A stretch of DNA of 64,000 nt from Ancylostoma caninum (GCA_037903475.1 JBAJFG010000464.1:248001-312000), one strand, 5' to 3'. Positions 10,577-22,495 are shown, numbered from the stretch's first letter. The notes: a model not told the origin generated them from the letters alone. Numbers and translations: made by a program.

Positions 10577-10712
10577 GTGCGCCGGCGTCCAAAAGTGGGG
10601 AAACGCCTGGAGTCGGGTCCAACGGTGTGATAAGGGTGCGCCGGCGTCCAAAAGTGGGGAAACGCCTAGAATCGGGTCCAACGGTGTGATAAGGGTTCAC
10701 CGGCTCCCACAA
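10577..10712. repeat. 59-bp tandem repeat, 2.3 copies
   Basis: Unit GTGCGCCGGCGTCC, then AAAAGTGGGGAAACGCC, starts at 10577, 10636 and (degraded, GTTCACCGG) 10695, an exact period of 59. The first two units differ at a few positions only. It translates on the - strand into a repetitive Pro-rich frame, which I regard as incidental. Confidence 0.85.
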
Positions 10713-11251
10713 GTAATAGGAATTCGCTAGGCGGGTCTATTTCTGCATGAGAGGTACGCTTATCCTGTTTCGGCGGACCCTCCCACCTAAATCACCTAGA
10801 TGTACATTGTTTCCTTTGGTATCCGTGTCCTCTTCCCATTCCGTTTGTGTCTGAATGAACCACTCCTTCCTTTCCGTTTATATACACCGGTGGACCCTTA
10901 TCACTTGAATTACCACAACAACCAGTTGAGCCTAAATCATTTCAAGATAACATATGCACTGAATTGGTTACACTCAGTTCTTCACGGCCACTAAATTCGC
11001 TCATATGGAAGAGCATATCTTCGTTATGGGGGAAGCTACCCCCTACAGGATCAAGGGTTTCTCAGGAGAGCGATAGTACAGATCTAATCAATCCATTTAC
11101 ATTTTCGTATTTGCTTTCAACGTGCAGTATGCGGGCGATGCGAGCACCAACAGAAGTCTGGAAGTCCGGCGTTAGCCGGACGGCCAGACTGGTATAGACA
11201 TAATATAGACCTAATAATACAGACATATTGTGATTGTGCATTTAATATATA
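10713..11251. other. Non-coding; short palindrome near 11165
   Basis: No gene supported. GTCCGGCGTTAGCCGGAC at about 11163-11181 is a small inverted repeat. Confidence 0.3.
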
Positions 11252-11514
11252 CAGTGGACGTCACTGGCGGTGGCCCATCTGCGGCTTCGAGGAGGATGCC
11301 GCGCCGCCGCGCGACATTACCGATGTCCTGTGCTGTTGTTGTGCTATTTCTAGCAGCTTTTATGCCCGTTTTAAAGATTTCCGACCGAATAGGGAAGGAA
11401 ACCGCCTAGGAATAGCATTCCAGCGGCAGACGACAGCTATCCCGGTGCGCACGGCGCGATTGCGCAGGTTCCTTCTCAAGGCCGCGGATGGGCCACCGTC
11501 ATTGACGTCCACTG
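11252..11514. repeat. TA-flanked MITE, CAGTGGACGTC family (copy 1)
   Basis: Terminal inverted repeats CAGTGGACGTCACTGGCGG and CATTGACGTCCACTG, preceded by TA. Homologous throughout to 31144-31414 and 51310-51588. The TA target and the CAGTG ends suggest a Tc1/mariner-type non-autonomous element. The right-hand TA has mutated to AA. Confidence 0.85.
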
Positions 11515-11549
11515 AAAGTATGCATATGAACATTTGCTATCAAGTTCAT

Positions 11550-11665
11550 TAGGTGATTATGACTGCGAGAGCAAAATTATCTGGATCAGACCTTTGGTTC
11601 CAGGATTTCAACACTACACAGTAGAAAAGCCGAGAAAACAGCTAGAAATAGAACTGTTTAAAAAT
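11550..11665. repeat. 'GATTTCAACACTA' dispersed repeat (copy 2)
   Basis: Second, diverged copy of 9950-10075 in the same orientation. Confidence 0.6.
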
Positions 11666-12110
11666 GTTGAGTATCTGAAAGTTGAAGTCCGAGATTTACA
11701 AGGTTCGAGAAATCTAGTGTGAAAACAGTGTAATCTCATCACAGTCAGGAAACGCTGGCTCACTGACAGATTCTCGACGAGGCAAAAAGTCTTGTTTCAG
11801 GATTTACTTCTTTTGGAGTTCTTTGGATGGGAAATTTCTCTCTGGCGAATAACAAATTAGGAGTATTTCCCGTCGAGCTCACAGTGCACGCGCTCATTTC
11901 GGGACCCACTCTGCGCATGCCTGCTGACATGTTGCATTGCGAAATATGAGCAGTCCTTAAGAGAATTGATCCACGGTACGCTACCGTGATTCTTTTGATT
12001 CTTGCAATTGTATCTCTTGAATCATTTCTCCAAACACCTATGAATCAGTACTTTTATGAACATACATCTGCACACATCTGATGATCTTTGATTAGCGACG
12101 CGATCGCGTT
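11666..12110. other. Non-coding, nothing recognised
   Basis: No splice-bounded frame or repeat structure noted. Confidence 0.25.
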
Positions 12111-12456
12111 GGCGAACGTCTGCGGAGCAGTCGGGAAAATGTTGAACCACAATCATTTTTCCATTTTGAATTCAAACCGTCTATAGAAGAGTTGCGTTCT
12201 TGTCACGGTTCAAGAACGTCTGCGGAGCAGTCGGGAAAACGTTGAACCACAATCATTTTTCCATTTTGAATAATTTTTCAGTGAAGCCATTTCCTAAAGC
12301 GAGTGAAGGTGTCGTGCCACCCTAAATCCGAAGCAGTGGGGGCGCGATGAAGAGATGAGAGGCATTTGGCACATTTCGCTTCTTTCAGGTGGAATGTGGC
12401 TGTGAAGAAGTTGTGTCCTTTAATGCTGGATTTTCAGCCACCCTGTATAAGTCACC
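12111..12456. repeat. Direct duplication, unit A (with extra partial copy)
   Basis: 12171-12456 (TTCAAACCGTCTATAGAA to CCCTGTATAAGTCACC) is repeated almost base for base at 12890-13178. A partial copy of the internal block GAACGTCTGCGGAGCAGTCG also sits immediately upstream at 12114-12170. The termini do not look like LTRs (no TG...CA), so segmental duplication or an unknown element is more likely. Confidence 0.85.
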
Positions 12457-12889
12457 TAGTTTCCTGCAACGTGCCGAGAGCCTATCTTCGGGCTATGGGC
12501 GTAGCCAGCGGAGCTGCACCTGGCTTCGAAGGAACAGAGGAAAGCCCCCTTCGATCTTTCCTGTCTAAATATAATAAGTCGTAAGGAGTCAGTCTCAACT
12601 TTTTTAGCATGTGTGCCTGCTTGCCTGTTTTTTTCAGTGCATGCTCGTTCATTACTAGCTTCTTTAATTAGACTTAGGAAATGTTGCAGGTAATCAAAAT
12701 AAGAGCGTTCCACGCCCGAAGTGACACTCAAACTTCTGAAGAAGAATTTCTTGGCCCATTTTTTCTTCTCAAACTACGGCGAGGTGAAAATGTCGAGATT
12801 TTCCCTTTCTCACACTTCTCTTTCGCACCACAATTCATCTGTTTAATTCCCGCTTTCATCTGAAATTCGACACTCAAATCTACTCTGCT
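12457..12889. other. Spacer between the two duplicated units
   Basis: About 430 bp with no recognised gene. Short frames on both strands lack support. Confidence 0.3.
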
Positions 12890-13178
12890 TTCAAACCGTC
12901 TATAGAAAAGATACGTTCTTGTCACGGTTCAAGAACGTTTGCGGAGCAGTCGGGAAAACGTTGAACCACAATCATTTTACCATTTTGAATAATTTTTCAG
13001 TGAAGCCATTTCCTAAAGCGAGTGAAGTTATCATGCCACCCTAACTCCCATGAAGCAGTGGGGGCGCGATGAAGAGATAAGAGGCATTTGGCACATTTCG
13101 CTTCTTTCAGGTGGAATGTGGCTGTGAAGAAGTTGTGTCCTTTAATGTTGGATTTTCAGCCACCCTGTATAAGTCACC
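12890..13178. repeat. Direct duplication, unit B
   Basis: Second copy of 12171-12456, differing by scattered substitutions and small indels, for example around 13045 (TCCCATGAAGC against TCCGAAGC). Confidence 0.85.
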
Positions 13179-14765
13179 AGCCTGATCGTCCGGCTAACGC
13201 AGGACTCTCAGGTTTCTTTTAGGCTTGCATCGCTTGTCTCGCATTATTGTATAGGCTACGCGATACTGAGCGCCGATGCACCCATCTCGAAGGTGTGGAC
13301 GCATCCAGCGACATCTTCCCCATTACTGAGCGAACCTCTATCCCAAGTGTGGACCCATCCAGCTCACAGATATTGACCCGTCCAGCGGCACCCTAAGCAC
13401 TACTGAGTATCGGCGCACCACTGTCGTTGGACGCAGCCTTCCGGACACCTACGACGACGTCGTAAGCGTCAATCACGCAGGATGGGAATGATCCGAGATC
13501 GGTATTTTTGGAGTGCCGCCAGCAGTCAAAGAATTATGTAGCAACCGCGCACGAAGGTGGAATGCGACGTATGTTGAATTCTTGCAAGAGAAGGAATGCG
13601 ACGCTTGTTTTCAAAAAATTGTGGGTTGCGCAGTTGTTTATTTAACTGGTGACATCCTCGCGCATAGAGTGGTCATGAAAGTGCCTTTGTTTGAAACTGG
13701 CCCAGAAAACAGGTTATGTTTGAAAACGCTTCTCCGCTAAATATCTGTTCCATTTCAAAAAGTCAGGTGTTGCGCAATCATCAGCTGCGAAGTGCTTGAA
13801 GTTCTAACTGCGCAAGATTCAGTCTTCTCAGATAAATAGAATGTCATTGTTTTTACGTCTCAGAAGATTTCTCAATCACTCTTGGCTGCATTTCTGTCAC
13901 CCCAACATCATCTTGTGTAATGTCGTATTATTGTGCCGTCTGACAACTGCGCAACACTTCTTTAAGTTAAAGATGATATTCCAGGCCAAAGCCCAGAATT
14001 CAGGCAATCTCATGCCTATATTCTCAACTCAGGTTATCGTACCTATGGCAATAGGAGGATAATGCGAAACCATATGAAAAGTTGAGCCGTTCAGAACCAG
14101 ATCCACAGCAGTGAGCAAAAATCTCCGTTGACTATCGATCGGCTGTTAATGGCATATCTGGCTGACAATCACATGCCAAAACGGGTCCCGCAAGGATCCG
14201 GATTCATTTAGACTAGCTCCCTAAAGTGCTTGGCCGTCTGAAAGCTGCGCCTCTCTCGTCACCATTGTCAATCACTGCATCACGTGCCGGGATAGGCCAG
14301 GCAGGATAAGCGGGGATTTCGCAAGAGTTTCATGTCTGACCCTTGAAAATTTTGGACCCTTACTAAGGAGGGATCTGTGTTGTAGTCTTGTGAGAATAAG
14401 TTTCATTGTTGGTGTTTTAGATTTTGAAATTGTCCCGTAAAATCGGTCCTCTGAAGTGATACCTTAGGATTACTTCTGTACCCATTCTGATGTTAAGTTT
14501 GGAATACTTCTATACCTTTGCTGTAATGTTTACTCTTATAAGTTTCCAGAAAGTTACAGACTAGAGTTAAAGGAAAAAGACCAAAGTTCTGAAGTGAGTT
14601 GAGGACATTCTGTTCTGGAAAATGAAGTTTATAGCATGAGTATGTTGCTTGTTTAAGGACTCATCAGTTTCAGTTCGAAAAAGACAAGTGGTATCACCGA
14701 TTCGGTGCTAAGAATTTCTACACAAATTGTGCAACGGTCTTTTTCCCTCCTATTCCCTCCCTCAG
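13179..14765. other. Non-coding or unassigned
   Basis: A frame at 13513-13740 (+) encodes a 75-residue hypothetical with no recognisable motif or splice context. The rest shows no structure that I can support. Confidence 0.25.
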
Positions 14766-14978
14766 CCTGCGTCGGACTTTCCGTCTTCCTCTTACTCGAG
14801 CTCATCATTGCCTATCCCTCTTTCCGCATCTGGCAGTCCACGAAGTCAATTGAATTCGCCAGCTGCTCAATAGATTCCTGTTGCCCCAAGCAACACGAAT
14901 GAAGACGCATTCCAGTCACCTCCACCACTGCCGCCTTTGGACTCCATCTCTCCGCCTGCGATTTCGCCATCATCGTCG
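14766..14978 (+). CDS. Candidate Ser/Pro-rich exon, unidentified gene, one in-frame stop
   Basis: Acceptor TTCCCTCCCTCAG and donor TCG|GTAGGT bound exactly 71 codons. The frame reads DFPSSSYSSSSLPIPLSASG, then DAFQSPPPLPPLDSISPP, a composition typical of a disordered linker. It is spoiled by TAG at 14871. That TAG could instead be the AG of a second acceptor (CTGCTCAATAG), making a shorter exon from 14874. The exon ends in phase 0, and the candidate at 15672 begins in phase 0. Real exon with an error, alternative exon or pseudo-exon cannot be separated here. Confidence 0.35.
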
Positions 14979-15671
14979 GTAGGTTACCATCACAGATTTA
15001 TCAGGAGTCTCAGACAGATCCTTATTGAAACCTAACCATTGGTTGGGCATTGGAAGCATTTTATAAGCACAATGAACACACGATCTTTAACATTTGGCCA
15101 CGGGCTTTGCTATCGGGTGAAATAGTGAAATGTAGTGGTGGAGGAGCAGTGTTGTCTTCCTTAGAAAAATGTCTATGTACATATCAGTTTCTGTGGACGA
15201 CTTTAGCAAGAGGTCTATTCACTGTAGAGCATATCTTTCATTTTGTTTTGCTATTTATTACACTTTCTGCAATGCTATGTAATTGCTGCAATTTGAGTAA
15301 ATGATTTATTATCATACAAACAAATAAAAATCTCATCAAAATACAATGCAGAGACAGATTGTTCTAAGCAATAGGCAGAAACCAAATGAATGTTAAAAAT
15401 GGATGTTAAAAATGTAGTACTATTGCTGACTTTGAAAAAGTACACTCGACAAGCGCATTTGCGATCTTTTCGTTCCATTTCTACATAAATTTGTTAAAAC
15501 GCAAAGTACTGCAAAATAAAACCGAAGGCAAGAACCATTATCGATCCATTCTCAATTCCATATGAGGTGGGCTCACAATTTTTAGCTTCACCATAAAATT
15601 TTAAGAGTGCTCACTTTGCCACAAGTTCGTCGCTCATTGTGTGGCTCGCCGCAGAGTCCCGTTTTTATTAG

Positions 15672-15836
15672 GGTGGATCTGATATCTTGGAGCAGGGAGG
15701 CGTATCGCACCAAGCTGTGTCGGCTATCAAAGACTTGTCATCCAGCGCTGCGGCCGTGCGGGAAGGAAGTGAATACCGACGGAATCAGCGTGTCGAGGAG
15801 ATGCAGAATCCGCTATTAGCTCAACCACGAGAATGA
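15672..15836 (+). CDS. Candidate exon, unidentified gene
   Basis: Follows acceptor CCCGTTTTTATTAG. The frame reads GGSDILEQGGVSHQAVSAI, then KDLSSSAAAVREGSEYRRNQ, ending QNPLLAQPRE and TGA at 15834. A strong donor (GAATGAG|GTGAGC) lies just past that stop, so the exon may continue if the stop is an error. Codon use is GC-richer than its surroundings. It could join the 14766 exon in phase. I do not recognise the protein. Confidence 0.35.
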   Translation, partial: GGSDILEQGGVSHQAVSAIKDLSSSAAAVREGSEYRRNQRVEEMQNPLLAQPRE

Positions 15837-15837
15837 G

Positions 15838-17410
15838 GTGAGCCTTTAATATCATCTCATCACAGTTAACATGAAATTTGTAGCCAAATGGCTTATAGAT
15901 CGGTTAGCTGATCATTTGAAATCTCCGAAATCTTCTCGGATTCTAGATAAACCTAAATTTATCAAATTCATGGGGATGGAACAAAAAAAACGCAACGCAA
16001 CTGCTGGCGCCGAGTGTACTTTTTTGAGCCAGCGGCGGTACTTGAAATGGTGGACCGAACATCTTGCTTCTTGTCCCTGTGGAGGCACAGGTGAGGTTGT
16101 CACCATCGTGGCGGCCTCATGTGAGCTACCACCATATACCGTATGACGCGCAAACTTATGGCGATTAGAGATCTTTTTCGGGCAAGCGTGCGTGAAGGGA
16201 CCCATTACGTCCGTAGTAATCCCCAATTTCAAGCGAGATTGCTGCGTTGGCTATCCATGCGCTTTGCCGCCAGCATCAGAGTTGTTTTCGAGAGTTTATC
16301 CTTCAAGGAACCTGCTGGATATAATTATCACAATGTGATACTCGATCCCCTGCAATGGCTCTAAAAATCCGTTCTCAAACCCCACATTCCTGATATGAGC
16401 CCTGGTAGGGGATGAGTGTGAGTTGAGACAACCTCCCATGCATGTCTCACTTAGTGGACAGTTCATGAGGGCTGAACATGCGGTGTCCTCGCAAAATTAC
16501 GAGGTTCACAAAGGATTTCCACTATTTTGGCATGGAATAAATTGATCGACCCTTTCTGATGATTTCGGATTTGGTGAAATCTCTAGAAGAAATCTGGGGG
16601 GCAACAAAAAGTTTTTTTTTTCACTCGCTTACTGCAGTATTTGGCAGAATATCTATTAAGATATGGTATACATGGATCTGACTAATCTGAGAATGAGATA
16701 AGTAGGTAGAAGTTTGTGAAGGAGTCAATCTAATAAATAAGTAAATAAATAAATCGAAAAAGCATCTTGGCATCTTTTTCACATCCTGATGGAGGTCGGG
16801 ATCTATAGAAAAAGATTAGCTAGAGGCTGAGGTGACATTTCGTTCCTATAATGAACTCTTATATAGACCAACTTACTTGAGGGCAGTAAATATATATGTG
16901 GTAGATCTGTGTATGCGTGCGAGCGCCAGACGCACTTATGCAAGGACGAATTTTTTCCTGAGATATCGGCGGGACGCGGTTTTCATAGCAGGAATCGGAT
17001 TATCCGGTGATTTATCAATATTGCTGACACGTGCGTCTCGTCTGGGTCTAGCCTACTTTTTGAAGTCGATCATCTATCATAGATCGTCTGCGCTATAACC
17101 GCAAATGCATTGAGCGAAAAGGGTTCCATAATCGCATTGAGATAGTTACCTTTCCACATGTTCTGATGGCTTTAATCTATCAACAAATTCCGTACAATAT
17201 ATATAATGAACATGGTGCATCATGCGAAGTATTCTCTTCATGTCAAACAAACATTTTCCTTGGGGCCAAATGGGGCATTTGAGGCATTATTTATTTATCT
17301 TCTTATTTATTTGTTCATTTATTCGGATGCTTCTGTAGGGCACGCCAAGATCTGGACTAGAAATATTGGTTGAAACGAAACAGGAAGGTACGTGAAAACA
17401 GAAGCTGGCG
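15838..17410. other. Unassigned; short (AAAT)n tract near 16732-16755
   Basis: Open frames at 15871-16146 (+) and 15912-16232 (-) overlap on opposite strands and neither has family motifs. AATAAATAAGTAAATAAATA near 16732 resembles another LINE tail. No gene supported. Confidence 0.3.
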
Positions 17411-18230
17411 ATGGTGAAAGGAAACCGTCTCTTTAAAAAAAAGTTGTCAGAACCGAACAACATAAAAACAACAACATATTCGGAAATACACTATGCTCTA
17501 TCCCTCTCTATAGAAAATATGTTAGCTTGGGCTGAACTTTTCGACATACCTCTTAATCTCTCCAAGACCCTCGTATTTCACGTGGGTAAAGGTGATCCTA
17601 TGCCATTTGTTATTAATGGGACGGTTTTGAATACTTGCAAGGAAATTAAAGACTTGGGCATATATTTCAACTCGGAACTGTCCTTCGATACACATATTAG
17701 GCATGTCGTCAATAGGTCTTTCGCTGCACTATTTACTATATTTCGCAATATTCGTTCGAATGATTCTTCTTTGCTGATTAAACTATATAAATGTTACGTA
17801 CTTCCACTCCTTGAGTATGGCTCACAAGTTTGGAGTCCCTCTACTGTGAAACAACAAAGAGCCTTAGAGAAAGTACAGCAAACTTTTACAAGATTGCTCC
17901 TGCACAGATGCTTACCTAATTCCTATAACTACCATCAAATTCCGCCTTATCATGAGAGACTTAAGAAATTCAAACTCGACAGTCTTTTGCAACGACGCAC
18001 GTTCAATGATCTTGTTTTTTGCTTCAAGGTTTTACGAATAGATTGCAAGCTTAGGGCCAGTAAATATTGGATCTTTAGGCCATGTAATGGCCGCTCAGGT
18101 ACGTTTACATTGCACTACAAGAGAATTAACAACAGATTTAGCACTAGAATGTTTAGTACTCTATTTGTTCGAGGTGCTAGGTGGCTTCGTCAGTTACCGA
18201 AAGATGTCTTATGATCTCCGTCTACCTCTG
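17411..18230 (+). pseudogene. CR1/Jockey-like LINE, C-terminal part of ORF2 (open reading frame kept)
   Basis: An open frame of 267 codons. From residue about 38 it reads AWAELFDIPLNLSKT, KEIKDLGIYFNSELSFDTHI, YVLPLLEYGSQVWSP, ALEKVQQTFTRLLLH and GARWLRQLPKDVL, the thumb and C-terminal region of CR1/Jockey reverse transcriptases. After a stop at 18212 the adjoining frame continues with FRTRLRKINFLRLL. The upstream RT catalytic domain is missing (5' truncation, usual for LINEs). Closely related to the fragment at 3.9-4.6 kb. Relatively young by comparison, because the frame is unbroken. Confidence 0.85.
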
Positions 18231-18945
18231 TTTTTCGAACCAGACTAAGAAAAATAAATTTCCTTCGCCTCTTAGGGGTCAGAGAAATTTAAAATTTTCA
18301 GCTCATCGTTTGCCATCAGACATCATCTGCCTACAGTCTCAGAACAGAACTACTTTATATGCCAACACATCCATGATGAACTATTCTTCTCTACCATCTG
18401 AGATTGCCTCTTAACTTTTATTATGATTTTTTCTGTGTACGAGGAGTCCTCCGGATGCATTCTTCTCCAAAATTCCTCCCTGTTCCCCTTTTGTACTCTC
18501 CTATCATCCTCCTTGGTGTTTTATAGATTCATTTCCTTTTCTGCTCGCAAATCTTGAGACAAGAAGGAGACGGATACTGCAAGGAACCGACAGAGATGGA
18601 ACCCACGTTTTCATCCCACTTGAGCAAAAATACCGCTAAAGATTCGAATTGCTCTGGTTTAAAGGATATACGGGTTTTTCGATATCCTCTCTGTTCGTGG
18701 GAGCAGTTATGGGCGAACTGCAGTGTTGCCTCTCTGATTTTCTGAGCAGAAAATATCTCTGTCAAAATACGGTCACTGATACCTTACGTAACAGGGAATA
18801 ACATAACAGGGACCTTGAAATAACTTCTGATTTTTTTTTCAACTGAATCTGGAGAGCTTCTCATCTATTTCCTTGTGCTCGTGATCCACCATTGTATAGC
18901 GCACTTATGTGCATGTAAATAAATAAATAAATAAATAAATAAAAA
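18231..18945 (+). repeat. LINE 3' untranslated region ending in (AAAT)n
   Basis: Continues from the LINE frame and ends in AAATAAATAAATAAATAAAT at about 18918-18945, parallel to the arrangement at 4.6-5.16 kb. No other coding region. Confidence 0.7.
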
Positions 18946-19474
18946 CATGGCATAGAGGCAAAGAATGGAACACAAATGTTACGAGGAAGTGCTTTGAAAA
19001 AGAAATGATACTCAGATGAAAGTGTTTGATGAACAACTAGTGAAAGTAGATCTAGTATGTGGACACAAAGTCAAGCCAGGATGCCACAAGGCATCCTGGC
19101 TTTGGCAAAGCAGTAGAAGTATCAACATGTAGAATGAAAGATGTCCATTTTGACCCAATTATCAAAAACGAAAACACCCTTCTGCCACGTCCCTCATCAT
19201 GCAAGAATATGCTCGATCTGAGATGTGTTAACTATGAAAGGTTCCTCTCGTATCCCGGATAAACCCTTCCACTTTTTCATTACAGAATTTAGTTTTGAGG
19301 ACTGAGCTGAGCAAGACACAAAGAACCTCCCATATAAGGCTTGTTTTCACAGTGTTTCATTTCATAACATCACATAACAAAACATTTCATAACGTTTTAC
19401 GCTTTCATCGTTCCACTGGGCGATGCCCCACTTCCTCCGGCCGTGTTTCGAGTACAGACGGGGAGTGGTCGTAG
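18946..19474. other. Unassigned; small hairpin near 19075
   Basis: GCCAGGATGCC and GGCATCCTGGC around 19076-19101 form an 11-bp inverted repeat. Nothing else supported. Confidence 0.35.
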
Positions 19475-19592
19475 TTCTGGGAAAGCCCAAATGATTGTTA
19501 TCAATATGCCGAAGATGAACCAGCGTCGACAGGGTCGAGAGACGCAACAACGGCAACCAGAAATGGCTATAGTGATCTTCCTAAATCAGCAG
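19475..19592 (+). CDS. Candidate exon, unidentified gene
   Basis: Acceptor GGTCGTAG and donor AATCAGCAG|GTACTA enclose an open frame: FWESPNDCYQYAEDEPASTG, then SRDATTATRNGYSDLPKSA, one base over. The composition looks like a disordered cytoplasmic or nuclear segment. It lies on the same strand as the other candidate exons at 14.8-28.3 kb but could not be joined in phase to its nearest neighbours. Confidence 0.3.
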
Positions 19593-20566
19593 GTACTAAA
19601 ATTTTATAGGCTTGATATGAGCATTGACATGAGCAAAGTCATGTTCGATCATTATTCTCGAGTTTTCCTGGAATCGGCCTGAATTCTCATCAAAAATCCA
19701 GAATTGAACAAGAAAAATGGAGATCTCTCAGTATCACGCGGTTTCCTTCCTTTTGTATCTCAAAAGACTGATGTGATTGAACAGTAAGAGAACTATTTTG
19801 ATGATTCAGATTATCGAATGTTCGAACAAGTTGTTCATCTTCAGTATTTTATGTCCAGGGTTGAATACTTCGGTCTTCTACCCGACTATTCAACGAAAGT
19901 TGTTCATGATCGGATGTGTTTGAGTTTTACAGCTAAATAAGCATAAATGAGCTTATGAATGGCTGGTTGGTCGAATGTATCGCTGGTGAATGATAACGGA
20001 ACTATTTCAGGATAGCAGTGGCCAGTCATAGCAAAACGATGATGTCGTCGTGATAAACCAGCTCGTGCGCAGGGCGAAGAAGAGCGCTTAATGCTGCTAT
20101 CGAGAGTGCGCTAGCATTAGCTAGCCCCACTTAGTGCCAACACCTCCTTCCCGAGAGCCTCATACTGTATATGCTTTTTTTTGAGATTTTTTACACACTA
20201 ATTTGTTCTGTTCAACCTTCTTACAAGTGCTCGTAATATGAGGTAGTATTAGTAGAGCTGTTTTGAGCTAGGTCATGTTGCTGATCGTGTTGCTGTGGCT
20301 GATCTTGATCTTAACTGTTGATTTCTCGCCCAACGGTCTGTTTCTATGGGTGGATCGCCAACTAGGAAGCTTTACAACAGAATGACTAGAGATTTCATGT
20401 CGGGTAATTTTATTTTGTTTGGATCTTTTTGCCATTAACTGCTCGTCGGATTCAATGATCTTGGATAAATATCCTCAAATTACAAACATTCCTAATTTTG
20501 AGAGTTCTAGGAATTTCCGCGATTTAGACACTAGCTGTCGTTCTTTCCATTTTCGTACTGTTACAG
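19593..20566. other. Unassigned, possible intron
   Basis: A segment at about 19860-19925 (VEYFGLLPDYSTKVVHD) and one at 20350-20390 (KLYNRMTRDFMS) are short open stretches near possible splice sites, too weak to call. Confidence 0.2.
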
Positions 20567-20638
20567 AATGACAACAAATCCATTTTGTCAGAAATAACAC
20601 GAAGGTTGATGAAGAGTATCACTTCCTTGTGCCATAAG
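20567..20638 (+). CDS. Candidate 72-bp exon, unidentified gene
   Basis: Acceptor TTCGTACTGTTACAG and donor CATAAG|GTGCGT. Only one frame is open: NDNKSILSEITRRLMKSITS, then LCHK. Phase 0 at both ends, which would join in frame to the 25097 exon. Confidence 0.4.
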
Positions 20639-20888
20639 GTGCGTACCAGAGGGCATGAAGGAGCAAATGAAAGAGGAGATGTGACATCAACGCTAGGGCA
20701 CCAGACGATTGGGGCGAATGATTGTAATGAGTTTAGAAAAGGGCTGTTAGTAATCGCTCATTATGTCCTAATGCCATGTTTGCAACACGTCACGAGATTG
20801 GCTCGAGATGTAGCGCCAAGTTCGCGCCGACTCGCATGGTAAAGCGTGCGAGAGCGCCGCAGCACGACGAACCTGTCACGTTGTTGGG

Positions 20889-20960
20889 ACGTTTATGATA
20901 ACACTATTTCCATTCCCAGACAAACTTTCGGGACTTCCGCAGAGCTATCCCAGGACCCAC
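20889..20960. repeat. Direct repeat, GACAAACTTTCGGGACTTCC (copy 1)
   Basis: ACGTTTATGATAACAC, then GACAAACTTTCGGGACTTCC and GCAGAGCTATCCCA. The second copy is at 21441-21533 with a 20-bp AT-rich insertion. Confidence 0.75.
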
Positions 20961-21210
20961 CGCCATGCTGTCACAAAGTCATGAACTTCTGAGCCTGACA
21001 ACCAGATGGCAGTAGCCTGACAATCGAAAGGAGCGAGCGAATAGTTATGGAACTTGGGAGAGGCAGGAGAGGCAGAGTGTCACAATGTTCATACCTTACA
21101 CGACCGACCTGGCAACGGTTCATTATTTTTTTAGCTTGCGTTTGTTGGTAACTGATGCATGCGTCGCTTGGATCTATAAGAGCAGGAACTCGAGGCTGAA
21201 GCAGCTTCCT

Positions 21211-21282
21211 GGCAGCGGGAATTGAACCCGTTGCGGTACACGTGAGAGCAGCTTGCCCTACCACTTTATTAAAGGGTCGTGG
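21211..21282 (-). pseudogene. tRNA-like sequence (SINE head or tRNA relic)
   Basis: On the - strand the segment has a B-box-like GGGTTCAATTCCCG forming a T-arm and an A-box-like GTGGTAGGGCAAGC. The ends do not form a good acceptor stem, so it is not a functional tRNA. It lies between the two direct repeats of 20889 and 21441. Confidence 0.5.
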
Positions 21283-21440
21283 AGCCGGAGGCACCAAAGA
21301 AGTCACACAACTGGTCTAGTTCTTAGCCCCGAAACCGGAAGTGTGGAAAAACTTCTTGAACATCTCTATTAGGATTGGATCTCCTACATCACTCCTATTT
21401 TCTCATTGCACAGCATTTTGGATCTATTGGAACCTATTTA

Positions 21441-21533
21441 ACGTTTATTATAACACTTTCATTATATAAATTTTCATATTTCCATCCCCAGACAAACTTT
21501 CGGGACTTCCGCAGAGCTATCCCATGACCTACC
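21441..21533. repeat. Direct repeat, GACAAACTTTCGGGACTTCC (copy 2)
   Basis: See the copy at 20889-20960. The pair brackets the tRNA-like segment, so the repeats could be two ends of one SINE-like or composite element. Confidence 0.75.
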
Positions 21534-22087
21534 GTAGATGACCCAGATTATTCCAAAAGCAGCAAGCACTAAACGCTCCGCCTATTACAATTTGGACCTT
21601 TGGCTCAAGATCTGGTGATAGTTTGCTCAGTTTTAGTGGACCGAGGAGGCGCATGTCTTCTAATGGACGTGCAAATTCTCACGTTCCACATCCTATATCT
21701 CTCATTTTGGATGTCTTAACTCTTTCCTTGATAATATCAACTGCTTCAAAAGAGATTCTTGACGTCATGCTCTGGAAAACCCTAGTTCCACATCCAACCG
21801 GGAAAGATTTCTTTGATTGAGGCAGTGCTTCTCATCGGAACACTGCGTTGTTGACCAGACTCTTGCCTGACAGAAGATTTTTTTGGACATGTAGCGAAAA
21901 TGTTTTTAGTCTAGAAAACTCATGTAAATCGAGGTATAGCTCCTGTTGAAGAGGTTCAACATCACTTCACCATCTAGAAAAAGCTACCTCTTCCAGAGAT
22001 GAATTTGAATACTTAATATCCAATGATGCATAGCGACCTGTGCTTTAGTTAGGCCTCATCTAACTGTTGAAATACCTATTGGCTGTT

Positions 22088-22345
22088 TCAGAATCTTCTT
22101 CCCGCATGCTGGACGATGTCCTTGTTTCTGGGACGTTTCACGACCATCACCTGGTCAAAGTTGAAAGCTCTATCTTTTTGGAAGAGCGTTCCTGATCGAT
22201 AGGCTACGAGTGCTTGAAACATAGCCCCCGGCCATAGGCAGAGATACATCAAATCCGCCTTTCGTTTCATTAGGGAAGAAACAAGTCTTAGAAATTGGGT
22301 AGCACGAAAACCGTATTTCGCCTCATCCACAAGGTCAGCTGTACT
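22088..22345 (-). CDS. Unidentified open frame, possible exon
   Basis: Open frame of about 85 codons after a possible acceptor TCTCTAGTACAG. It reads MDEAKYGFRATQFLRL, then KDRAFNFDQVMVVKRPRN, ending AGRRF and stop. The opposite strand is also open (SSSRMLDDVLVSGTFHDHH after acceptor TTGGCTGTTTCAG), so strand and reality are uncertain. No family recognised. Confidence 0.2.
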   Translation of the reverse strand, partial: STADLVDEAKYGFRATQFLRLVSSLMKRKADLMYLCLWPGAMFQALVAYRSGTLFQKDRAFNFDQVMVVKRPRNKDIVQHAGRRF

Positions 22346-22495
22346 AGAGAACTAGGAAAACATGGAAAACGCACAGTGCTTTCAGACATGTGACAGAGCA
22401 GGTGGTGTAAATTCTTGACCTGGCTTTCAGAATGAGGGGGTAGCGAACTTCTAAAACTTCACTTCTAGGTCGCGTTCGATATTTCCTTACTACCT

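Noticed and set aside
10577..10712. CRISPR array
   Set aside because: Contiguous tandem units without unique spacers in a eukaryotic genome.
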